DNA of 5,728 nt from contig CAAFRK010000184.1 of NCBI GenBank assembly GCA_900765235.1, positions 1 through 5,728 of the forward strand. The letters are read 5' to 3'. Positions within the stretch are counted from its first letter, which is position 1, and every line of letters starts with the position of its first letter. This DNA comes from an uncultured Veillonella sp. Lineage in GTDB: Bacteria > Bacillota_C > Negativicutes > Veillonellales > Veillonellaceae. Below are positions 1 to 5,136 of the stretch, in pieces. The notes below the pieces were generated by a model. It saw nothing but the letters and a program-made list of their open reading frames with translations. It made no database searches and had not been told where the DNA came from. The translations under genes and the position numbers were made by a program.

Positions 1-530
1 CGCCAGAAAAAGACATTGCCTATAATGTATTGGCAGAAGGCATCACCTTGCTCCGCGTAGTCGTAAACAATACGAAATGCATCATTAAAGGATATTAACA
101 TATCCTTTTCAACCGTAGGTGTAATGGTTCCATTGATACGCAATGCTTGTAAGGTACCAATAGGACTACAACGGCGAATGCTATCATGCAAGCATTGATA
201 AGTGCGCATGTTATTTTCTGGGAAGTTTGACTCCTCCCATGTAAAGCGTGGCCCTGCATAGATACGAGCCAACAAAGCATACGCATCAGCTATCTCGCGA
301 GCCTCTGGATCATTGGCTATTTTTAATGCGTCCTCTTTTGTGTCGATTTCATTTTCCAGCGAGGTCGTCATATCGTTTCTTAGCGCCCGATGATTTGGCT
401 GTTCAGGAGTATGCTGATTATTTACAATCAGTTCTAATTGGCGCAAACCTTCTTGGGCCAATTCTTGATTGTAGGATTTAAAAATCATGTGGAAGACCTT
501 TTGTAGGCGTTCCGTAAAGTACTGTGCCAT
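1..530 (-). CDS. Partial protein with a possible Sel1-like repeat, cut by the left edge
   Basis: The first 176 codons read without a stop from an ATG at 530 to the window edge; the C-terminus lies outside. The start is supported by an AGGAGG on the minus strand (535-540), 4 nt from the ATG. There is no signal peptide or membrane segment, so the product is probably cytoplasmic. The first 75 residues are charged and mostly helical in character (MAQYFTERLQKVF...). Residues 158-176 (YAEQGDAFCQYIIGNVFFW) fit the Sel1/TPR-like pattern AxxGxxxAxxxLGxxYxxG, and residues 83-93 (AYALLARIYAG) resemble the second half of such a repeat. Sel1 repeats usually make helical solenoids for protein-protein contact. 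The family call is inference from one and a half repeats; the specific role is unknown. It is transcribed away from the window, from a promoter just behind the neighbouring lipoprotein gene's terminator. Confidence 0.8.
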   Translation of the reverse strand, partial: MAQYFTERLQKVFHMIFKSYNQELAQEGLRQLELIVNNQHTPEQPNHRALRNDMTTSLENEIDTKEDALKIANDPEAREIADAYALLARIYAGPRFTWEESNFPENNMRTYQCLHDSIRRCSPIGTLQALRINGTITPTVEKDMLISFNDAFRIVYDYAEQGDAFCQYIIGNVFFW

Positions 531-574
531 AAGGCCTCCTTTAATTAGTTACATTTACTATAGAATACGTATTT

Positions 575-602
575 ATTATATAACGAACGCAAGGGACCGC
601 AA
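575..602 (-). promoter_or_regulatory. Promoter for the Sel1-like gene
   Basis: On the minus strand there is a perfect -10 TATAAT (575-580), a 16-bp spacer and a weak -35 TTGCGG (597-602). Transcription would start near 568, giving a leader of about 40 nt before the ATG at 530. The -35 lies directly on the T-rich tail of the upstream terminator, so the gene looks independently transcribed. Predicted by eye only. Confidence 0.55.
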
Positions 603-637
603 AAGAGGAAAACCCCTCTGAAGTCTTTCAGAGGGGT
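601..637 (-). terminator. Rho-independent terminator of the amino-acid-binding lipoprotein gene
   Basis: A perfect 11-bp stem (612-622 paired with 627-637, containing four consecutive G-C pairs) closes a 4-nt loop. On the minus strand it is followed by a T-rich tail (TTTTCCTCTTTT). It lies about 30 nt past the stop codon at 668. The opposite strand lacks a clean T tail, so it is assigned to the minus-strand gene. Confidence 0.9.
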
Positions 638-667
638 CATATTTATCCTAGTTTATAGAGATAGATA

Positions 668-1450
668 TTATTTTTTGTTGTAATCGCCGAACCATTTGTC
701 GTAGATTTTTTGGTAAGTGCCGTCTTCTTTAAGTTCTTTAAGAGCTTTATTAACAGCTTCTTGTAAAGCTTTGTTGTCTTTTTTCACGCCAAGAACTGTG
801 CCTGGGGATTTAGTAGGTTCGCCTACGAGTTTAAGGTCTTTGTCAGCACCTTGTTTGAGGTAGTACATAGCAACTGCGTTATCGATAATAGCACCATCGA
901 TTGTGCCAGCTTTCAATTCCATGAAGATATTAGCGTTGGAATCGATTTCTTTTACTGTTGTACCAGGAATCTTTTGAGCCATTTCAACAGGGATTGTACC
1001 GATTTGAGCACCTACAGTTTTACCAGCTAATTCATCCATATTATGGATTGTTGTGTTGTCTTTACGAACAACTGTGATGAAACCACCTTGGTCGAAGTAT
1101 ACATCAGAGAAGTCCAATACTTTTTCACGTTCAGGTGTAGCATTGATACCTGCTGCGATCATGTCGATATCGCCAGATTGAACTGCTGGAATCAAAGCAT
1201 CGAAGCCCATGGATTTGAATTCCATTTTTAAACCTAATTTTTTAGCAATTGCTTCGGACAAATCAACGTCGAAACCAACGTATTTGTTGCCTTCAGTAAA
1301 TTCGAATGGTGGGAATGTAGTTTCAGAACCTACACGCAATACACCTTCTTGTTGTGTCATTTTTGGTTTGTCATTACCACAACCAGCTAATAAACCCATT
1401 GCTGCTACCGCTACGAGGGCGATGGCTGTCAACTTTTTGAACTTAAACAT
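668..1450 (-). CDS. Amino-acid ABC transporter substrate-binding lipoprotein (family 3)
   Basis: A 260-residue solute-binding protein of the GlnH/HisJ type, which captures an amino acid outside the cytoplasmic membrane and delivers it to an ABC permease. The N-terminus is a lipoprotein signal: K3-K6 basic residues, a hydrophobic core and the lipobox LLAGC with the lipidated Cys24. The mature part starts with VLRVGSETTFPPFEF (37-51), then GFDVDLSEAIAKKLG (59-73), ATPEREK with Arg108 (expected to hold the substrate carboxylate) and IIDNAVA with Asp190 (expected to hold the amino group); it ends with GTYQKIYDKWFG. I chose the ATG at 1450 over one at 1468 because AGGAGG (1456-1461) lies between them, 5 nt from the inner ATG. 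No permease or ATPase gene adjoins it: a terminator follows and the upstream neighbour is divergent, so it is an orphan here. The substrate cannot be read from the sequence. Confidence 0.95.
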   Translation of the reverse strand: MFKFKKLTAIALVAVAAMGLLAGCGNDKPKMTQQEGVLRVGSETTFPPFEFTEGNKYVGFDVDLSEAIAKKLGLKMEFKSMGFDALIPAVQSGDIDMIAAGINATPEREKVLDFSDVYFDQGGFITVVRKDNTTIHNMDELAGKTVGAQIGTIPVEMAQKIPGTTVKEIDSNANIFMELKAGTIDGAIIDNAVAMYYLKQGADKDLKLVGEPTKSPGTVLGVKKDNKALQEAVNKALKELKEDGTYQKIYDKWFGDYNKK

Positions 1451-1499
1451 AGAAACCTCCTCAAACATCCATATACATGGTTTATCAAATTCTGTTTAT

Positions 1500-1528
1500 A
1501 TTGTACGGAATTTTACAATAATAGGCAA
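1500..1528 (-). promoter_or_regulatory. Promoter for the lipoprotein gene
   Basis: Minus-strand -35 TTGCCT (1523-1528), a 17-bp spacer and -10 TACAAT (1500-1505). One copy of the ATTGTA-type motif cluster lies in the spacer, so a protein bound there would compete with RNA polymerase. Placement is by eye. Confidence 0.5.
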
Positions 1529-1581
1529 TAACATTGTATAATTAAGAGTAAATGAGTTTTCTATTCTTTATTGTAGAGTAT

Positions 1582-1587
1582 TATAAT
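1582..1587 (+). promoter_or_regulatory. Probable -10 element for the M20 amidohydrolase gene
   Basis: A perfect TATAAT with no good -35 at 16-18 bp upstream (the best candidate is TTCTAT, 1559-1564). It lies inside the spacer of the TTATTGTA/TACAATAA dyad, which suggests regulation by occlusion or by an activator. The expected transcript leader is about 30 nt. Confidence 0.45.
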
Positions 1588-1622
1588 TTTTACAATAATT
1601 AGGATATATACATGGAGGTAAT

Positions 1623-2804
1623 ATGTCCCTTACTAATACCTTTTCAGATCTTTGTAAAAGCTTCGCACCGGATGCGTTTGCTATTAACTATACATTAGCT
1701 AAGAATCCTGAACTTTCTAGTCATGAATTTGAGACTGTAAAAACGATTGGTGCTGTTCTCGAAAAATATGGCATGGATGTAACTTATGAATTTTGTAATC
1801 TGGCAACAGCATTTAAGGCATCTCCTGTAAAAGTAGATAACCCTAAAGGCCGTTTGGCTATCCTCTGTGAATATGATGCATTGCCTGAAGTAGGGCATGC
1901 ATGTGGTCACTCTGCCAGTGGTTCCATGAGTGTACTCGCCGCATTAACGCTTCGCAAAATGCAACAAGACGGCGTTGCTTTCAATATGGACATTGATATT
2001 ATCGGTACACCAGATGAAGAAGCTACAGGTTGTAAGGTGGATATGTGTAATGCAGGCGTGTTTAAAGACTATGATTTAGCTATCATGGTTCACCTCGATG
2101 GTGAAGAAACACGGCCTAATTCACAATTCTTGGCACTAGACTGTTTCCGTGCACGCTATCATGGTAAACCAGCCCATGCAGCAGGGGAGCCTTGGAACGG
2201 CATTAATGCGGTAAACGGCGTACAACTTGCTATTCACGCGATGGATATGATGCGCCAACAAGTGCGACCTGAAACGCGCATCGGCACATGGATCATTGCC
2301 GGTGGTACTGCATCTAATGTCATTCCTGAATTTGGCGAATTAGAGGTAACAGTACGTCACACTGAACGTGAATATTTAAATGGCCTATCTGAACAAATCA
2401 ATAAAATCTTTGAAGGCGCTGCTCTTTGTACTGGTACAACAGTGGATATAGAATTTTACGGCAATCCCTATGATGATATGAACCAAAACCACCGTGGTAC
2501 TGCTCTTATTGAAGCGGTCATGGCAGATATGGGCCTAGACTTTGAACCGGGACCAGCAGCCCTCGGCGGTAGCTCCGACATCGGTAATGTGAGCTATCAA
2601 TGTGCGGCGTTCCACCCTAAATTACGACTTGCTGGGGACGATAAAGTATGCCACTCTAAAGAATTCGCAGCCGCTATGCTAGAACCAACCATTGAACAAA
2701 CAATCCTTGATGGAGCCAATATTATTGGTCGTACATTATTAAGTTTGGTAGAAAACCCAGCAGTATTAGAAGAGATTGTAGCTGAATTTAATGCATCTAA
2801 GTAG
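1623..2804 (+). CDS. M20-family metallo-amidohydrolase, AbgB/PM20D2-like
   Basis: A 393-residue zinc- or manganese-type peptidase/amidohydrolase of the M20 superfamily, close in length to the family norm. The catalytic domain has LCEYDALPEVGHACGHSASG (81-100; Cys94 and His96 likely metal ligands), GTPDEEATG (128-136; Glu132 likely general base, Glu133 metal ligand), His157 in MVHLD, and HSKEF (His344 as last ligand). The inserted dimerisation domain spans about 172-285 and includes GKPAHAAGEPWNGINA (His185) and GGTASNVIPEFGELEVTVRH. GGSSDIGNVSYQCAAFHP (315-332) resembles AbgB and PM20D2 rather than hippurate or IAA-amino-acid hydrolases. Substrates in this group are N-acyl amino acids or unusual dipeptides such as p-aminobenzoyl-glutamate; the actual substrate is unknown. 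There is no signal peptide, so it acts in the cytoplasm. GGAGG at 1614-1618 fixes the start. It is divergent from the amino-acid-binding lipoprotein gene, and the stop codon lies in a tandem duplication. Confidence 0.92.
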   Translation: MSLTNTFSDLCKSFAPDAFAINYTLAKNPELSSHEFETVKTIGAVLEKYGMDVTYEFCNLATAFKASPVKVDNPKGRLAILCEYDALPEVGHACGHSASGSMSVLAALTLRKMQQDGVAFNMDIDIIGTPDEEATGCKVDMCNAGVFKDYDLAIMVHLDGEETRPNSQFLALDCFRARYHGKPAHAAGEPWNGINAVNGVQLAIHAMDMMRQQVRPETRIGTWIIAGGTASNVIPEFGELEVTVRHTEREYLNGLSEQINKIFEGAALCTGTTVDIEFYGNPYDDMNQNHRGTALIEAVMADMGLDFEPGPAALGGSSDIGNVSYQCAAFHPKLRLAGDDKVCHSKEFAAAMLEPTIEQTILDGANIIGRTLLSLVENPAVLEEIVAEFNASK

Positions 2805-2823
2805 CTGAATTTAATGCATCTAA
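2778..2823. repeat. Perfect 23-bp tandem duplication across the amidohydrolase stop codon
   Basis: Unit 1 is 2778-2800 and unit 2 is 2801-2823, identical over all 23 bases (GTAGCTGAATTTA... to ...GCATCTAA). The first copy codes for the last residues of the amidohydrolase; the second supplies the TAG stop and the short gap, and overlaps the stop of the converging gene at 2820-2822. Because 23 is not a multiple of 3, the stop is newly made by the junction. Confidence 0.95.
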
Positions 2824-3146
2824 ATAAAGTGCTTTCTATATCTATCAGGATGGCTGTAATAGTGTAGATAGAATTCGTGGTCTTTTTCAGATTTATTAAT
2901 GATGGATGATAATGAGATGTTTCCGTTTATAAAGCTCTGAATCTTGGTGAAATAGGCACCTAACTCACGGTCGTGATAATAGAGCGTCCAGACCACGTTA
3001 TTTCCAGCGATGACCGGAATGTACTTAAGCTCAAGAAATTCAAATAAACCAACGATAGTGATATCATCTGGAACGACAAATTCCTCCCGATGATGATTCA
3101 TATCATCGCCTGCACAAACTGCATCTCGATCAATTATGATACGCAT
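2820..3146 (-). CDS. Small protein of unknown function, 108 residues
   Basis: I do not recognise this protein. It starts at an ATG with GGAAG on the minus strand (3156-3160) 9 nt away, and ends in HPDRYRKHFI. It has no signal peptide or membrane segment and is rich in Tyr, His and Asp. The N-terminus, MRIIIDRDAVCAGDDMNHH, has a strand followed by an acidic turn (DRDxVCxGDD). The middle alternates short hydrophobic strands (EEFVVPDDITIVGLFEFLE, then NNVVWTLYYHDRELGAYF), which suggests a small alpha/beta fold. It converges on the amidohydrolase gene with only 15 nt between the stop codons and no visible terminator. Its 5' region carries three 18-bp repeats. Small proteins of this kind can be immunity or accessory factors, but nothing here shows that. 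Confidence 0.75.
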   Translation of the reverse strand: MRIIIDRDAVCAGDDMNHHREEFVVPDDITIVGLFEFLELKYIPVIAGNNVVWTLYYHDRELGAYFTKIQSFINGNISLSSIINKSEKDHEFYLHYYSHPDRYRKHFI

Positions 3147-3159
3147 ATGATTTCACTTC

Positions 3160-3213
3160 CTATCTATGCCTTATATACTATCTATGTCTTACATACTATC
3201 TGTGTATTCTTTT
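3160..3213. repeat. Three decaying 18-bp tandem repeats in a divergent intergenic region
   Basis: Copies lie at 3160-3177, 3178-3195 and 3196-3213, each beginning CTATCT(A/G)TG. Copies 1 and 2 match at 16 of 18 positions; copy 3 matches copy 2 at 12 of 18. The block lies directly upstream of the 108-residue gene, with its first base in the ribosome binding site, so copy number would change leader length or promoter spacing. It could instead be a tandem regulator site. Confidence 0.75.
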
Positions 3214-3248
3214 AACAGATATATTTGTAACTATTACTGTACTACTGA

Positions 3249-3276
3249 TTGAAAATAATATCTATCCATTTATATA
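3249..3276 (+). promoter_or_regulatory. Probable promoter for the HAD phosphatase gene
   Basis: -35 TTGAAA (3249-3254), a 16-bp spacer and -10 TATATA (3271-3276), followed by AAAGGAG (3284-3290) 5 nt before the ATG. If correct, the transcript leader is very short, about 15 nt. Moderate match by eye. Confidence 0.45.
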
Positions 3277-3295
3277 CCGTATTAAAGGAGACATC

Positions 3296-4465
3296 ATGTC
3301 CTCAACTGAAACATTACAAATTAAAAATTATATAGGTCTCACCGGCGATAAACCCATCCGATTCATTGCATCCGACGTAGATGGAACCTTGGTTAATGAT
3401 GCGAAAGCAATTCCTAATGAGGCTATCGAGGCGATTCGTGCTGCTCGTGAAAGCGGCATTCGTGTAGCCATCGCTTCTGGTCGTGCTTGGAATGAGATGA
3501 ATGATGTTATCGAGAAACTACCATGTTTACGCTATTTCATGTGTACCAATGGGGCCTATGTAATGGACAAGGAAGAAAACCGTAGTTTGTTCCATGTAAC
3601 CTTTGATAAAGAACAAGCACTCTATTTGTTGCGCAAACTTTTAACCTATGGTGTTTATGTAGAGGCTTATGTGAAAGATAAAATCTTTGGTATGTATCCA
3701 CCGTCCAGATGCATTACGCCTGAACGATTAAGCGCATGTGCTAGTGATCGTAAATCGACTGATACAAAAGGTTCGGTTGGACTCATGGATAATCATCTAC
3801 CTAGCTTAATGAATCATCCTCAACTTGGTGTACCTGAGGAACATCTACCTGGTGAAACCCATGATCACTATGCCTTAGCTGAAGGTGATGAAGCAGCAAA
3901 TGATAACTTATCTGAATGTGAAGTAGAACAGTCTAATTTCTTCTTTAGACCTAATATTCGCCCATTTATCTTAGCAACGCGTACTATGGTATGTGACCTA
4001 CTAGCTCATATGGAATCTTTGGACGAAGGTCCTGAGAAAATTCAAATATTCTACGGCGATGAGCCTATGCGCCAAAGAATCTTACAAGATTTGCGTGATG
4101 AATATCAAGGTATGTCTCATGATGGTACAGGTCGTGAACGCTTTTATGATGTACTGCTCTCTAGTGAAGGTAATCTTGAATTCGTACTACCACATACCAC
4201 AAAGGGGACTGCTGTAGAAGCACTGGCAAATCACTGGAAATTTAGTCCCGATGAAGTCATGACCTTGGGGGATAGTGAAAACGACTTATCCATGCTGCGT
4301 TTTGCAGGTGCTAGCGTAGCTATGGGCAATGGGAAGCCAAATATTAAAGAAGCGGCACGATACGAAACGACAGATAATAACCATCATGGCGTGGCCAAAG
4401 CAATCTATTCCGCCATTGCGTATAACAATGAATTACTAAAAAATAGTAATTATATCTCAAATTAG
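3296..4465 (+). CDS. Cof-type HAD-superfamily phosphatase with a long cap insertion
   Basis: A cytoplasmic phosphatase of the HAD IIB (Cof) group, which dephosphorylates sugar phosphates, nucleotides or cofactors. All four HAD motifs are present: I, ASDVDGTLV with nucleophile Asp27 and acid/base Asp29; II, VAIASGRA with Ser61; III, Lys303 in KGTAVEAL; IV, LGDSENDLSML with Asp326 and Asp330, followed by GASVAMGNGKPNIKEAA, typical of Cof proteins. Catalysis should be intact. At 389 residues it is about 110 longer than the usual 270-280. Most of the excess is in the cap, around 137-212, between the strands ending in KIFGMYP and beginning FFFRPNIRPF; this stretch is acidic, His-rich and probably partly disordered. 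AAAGGAG before the ATG fixes the start. The G of the TAG stop is the first base of the downstream 62-bp repeats. The substrate is not predictable. Confidence 0.93.
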   Translation: MSSTETLQIKNYIGLTGDKPIRFIASDVDGTLVNDAKAIPNEAIEAIRAARESGIRVAIASGRAWNEMNDVIEKLPCLRYFMCTNGAYVMDKEENRSLFHVTFDKEQALYLLRKLLTYGVYVEAYVKDKIFGMYPPSRCITPERLSACASDRKSTDTKGSVGLMDNHLPSLMNHPQLGVPEEHLPGETHDHYALAEGDEAANDNLSECEVEQSNFFFRPNIRPFILATRTMVCDLLAHMESLDEGPEKIQIFYGDEPMRQRILQDLRDEYQGMSHDGTGRERFYDVLLSSEGNLEFVLPHTTKGTAVEALANHWKFSPDEVMTLGDSENDLSMLRFAGASVAMGNGKPNIKEAARYETTDNNHHGVAKAIYSAIAYNNELLKNSNYISN

Positions 4466-4634
4466 AGATACTACCAGTTAAAAGTAAATCTTTCTAATCT
4501 GGATTGTGCTCGATATGTGTAAATTTGAGATACTACCAGTTAAAAGTAAATCTTTCTAATTTGGATTGTGTTCGATATGTGTAAATCTGAGATACTACCA
4601 GTTAAAAATAAATATTTTTAACTGGTAGTATCTG
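4465..4634. repeat. 62-bp tandem repeat array ending in a hairpin half-unit
   Basis: Two full units (4465-4526 and 4527-4588) match at 59 of 62 positions. A third partial unit starts at 4589 with the same GAGATACTACCAGTTA and then becomes the left arm of a perfect hairpin. There are no unique spacers, so this is not CRISPR. The 62-bp period cannot keep one reading frame. Each full unit can also fold by hand into an imperfect hairpin (CCAGTTAAAAG with CTTTCTAATCTGG, small bulges), so the array may be three hairpins in series. The array begins at the last base of the HAD gene. Confidence 0.9.
4590..4633. repeat. Perfect 20-bp inverted repeat (long hairpin)
   Basis: Left arm 4590-4609 pairs with right arm 4614-4633 with no mismatch, leaving a 4-nt loop. 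The outer part is AGATACTACCAGTT and its complement; the inner part is an A run facing a T run. Neither strand has a proper U tract directly after the stem (plus strand GAAAAAAC, minus strand CAGATTTAC), so it is not a textbook terminator. It could still stabilise the 3' end of the HAD mRNA. The left arm is also present in both upstream units, so three left arms could compete for one right arm. Confidence 0.85.
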
Positions 4635-4778
4635 AAAAAACTATATATATTTGTTTGTCTGTTTGTATTCCAATCGGTTTTATAGTGAGGCATTGCTCGA
4701 AAGTGTATTATAGGTAATACATTGCTTTAGCTGATGTTAGAGCGAATGCTAAGTTAAACCTGTAGGAGGTGATGTAGA
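4635..4778 (+). promoter_or_regulatory. Ferredoxin upstream region with a small dyad
   Basis: No gene is visible here. A dyad, GTATTA-N4-TAATAC (4705-4720), is flanked by two direct copies of CATTGCT (4692-4698 and 4720-4726). TATTAT at 4706-4711 could be a -10 but has no good -35. The rest is AT-rich with a TTTG-repeat stretch (4651-4666). The promoter is not assigned with confidence. Confidence 0.35.
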
Positions 4779-4976
4779 GTGGGAAATCTAAAGTTTAATA
4801 TAGATGATACTTGTGTTAAGTGTGGTGCGTGTGCCGTAGATTGTCCTGTTCAATGCATCACCCAAGGAGAGACTCGGTTTAACATAGGTAAAGGGTGTAT
4901 CGGATGTGGCGACTGTTATTCAATCTGTCCCGTAGGTGCCGTAAAAATGTCTAAACGTGAGCCTGATAAAGAATAG
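4779..4976 (+). CDS. Small 2[4Fe-4S] ferredoxin
   Basis: A 65-residue bacterial-type ferredoxin, a soluble low-potential electron carrier in the cytoplasm, used in anaerobes by pyruvate:ferredoxin oxidoreductase, hydrogenases and related enzymes. Two cluster motifs are complete: C12-xx-C15-xx-C18-xxx-C22-P and C40-xx-C43-xx-C46-xxx-C50-P; Cys26 is extra. The length is close to the family's usual 55-65. Translation starts at GTG: AGGAGGTGAT (4764-4773) is a nearly complete anti-16S match, and no ATG in frame fits. The short tail KMSKREPDKE is charged. The gene stands alone, with 313 nt upstream containing the repeat array and 257 nt before guaA. The specific redox partner cannot be told from the context. 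Confidence 0.95.
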   Translation: MGNLKFNIDDTCVKCGACAVDCPVQCITQGETRFNIGKGCIGCGDCYSICPVGAVKMSKREPDKE

Positions 4977-5043
4977 TCTCTTGAAAGATTAGAACCGCTT
5001 ACAGGTCATCTTATTGTATTGAGTTTGGTATAGAGTAAAACCA

Positions 5044-5056
5044 AAATCCGAACATT
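5044..5056 (+). promoter_or_regulatory. PurBox-like site upstream of guaA
   Basis: AAATCCGAACATT matches the PurR-binding consensus AWWWCCGAACWWT of Lactococcus/Bacillus-type regulators at every position. Its central G (5050) lies about 75 bp upstream of the start point expected from the extended -10 at 5113-5118; from memory, Lactococcus PurR activates from about -76. A weak inverted partner (CGG core at 5081-5083) lies on the far side, about 18 bp away. That this organism has such a PurR is not shown by the window. Confidence 0.5.
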
Positions 5057-5076
5057 AAAATATTAATCATAAATTT

Positions 5077-5111
5077 CATACGGAATATATGGAGTCCATA
5101 TACTTCGTATG
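5077..5111. promoter_or_regulatory. Long dyad overlapping the -35 region of the guaA promoter
   Basis: 16-nt arms (5077-5092 and 5096-5111) pair around a 3-nt centre with one G-T wobble and one A-C mismatch: CATACG...ATATGG against CCATAT...CGTATG. It ends 1 nt before the -10 hexamer, so it covers the position of a -35. It lies upstream of the predicted start point, so it should act mainly as DNA (an operator), unless ferredoxin transcripts read through. Confidence 0.6.
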
Positions 5112-5118
5112 GTATAAT
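5110..5118 (+). promoter_or_regulatory. Extended -10 promoter for guaA
   Basis: TGGTATAAT carries the TG dinucleotide of an extended -10 followed by a perfect TATAAT (5113-5118). No -35 consensus exists at 16-18 bp, which fits an extended -10 promoter or one that needs an activator. It predicts a leader of about 110 nt before the guaA ATG. Confidence 0.65.
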
Positions 5119-5136
5119 GAAATGTAATGAAATTTA

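Larger units (their letters stand above)
1499..1603. promoter_or_regulatory. Candidate shared operator cluster between divergent genes
   Basis: The hexamer ATTGTA or its complement TACAAT occurs five times in about 100 bp (1500-1505, 1514-1519, 1533-1538, 1570-1575, 1591-1596). Two pairs form inverted repeats: TATTGTA-N8-TACAATA (1499-1520) and TTATTGTA-N15-TACAATAA (1568-1598). Two longer near-identical direct copies, AATTTTACAATAATAGG (1509-1525) and AATTTTTACAATAATTAGG (1585-1603), differ by single-base indels. They sit at the two opposing promoters. I do not recognise the motif as that of a known regulator. Confidence 0.4.

Noticed and set aside
95..481. Short open frames inside the partial Sel1-like gene (minus 95-286, plus 248-481)
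   Set aside because: The minus-strand frame starting at 530 has a strong ribosome binding site and stays open for its full length; the short frames lack such signals.
1451..1468. Upstream ATG at 1468 as start of the lipoprotein
   Set aside because: The AGGAGG at 1456-1461 lies inside that extension and is correctly placed for the ATG at 1450, which also gives a standard lipoprotein signal.
1043..1910. Open frames antisense to the lipoprotein and amidohydrolase genes
   Set aside because: They are opposite strongly supported coding sequences and have no initiation signals or family resemblance.
4590..4633. Ordinary rho-independent terminator for the HAD gene
   Set aside because: The stem is perfect and long, but no U tract follows on either strand; the T run is inside the stem next to the loop.
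4465..4634. CRISPR array
   Set aside because: The 62-bp units are joined directly with no unique spacers, only two are complete, and no cas gene is present.
5098..5124. loxP- or dif-like recombination site in the ACTTCGTAT stretch
   Set aside because: Only part of one arm resembles loxP, the two arms and spacer do not fit, and no recombinase gene is present; a promoter dyad explains it better.
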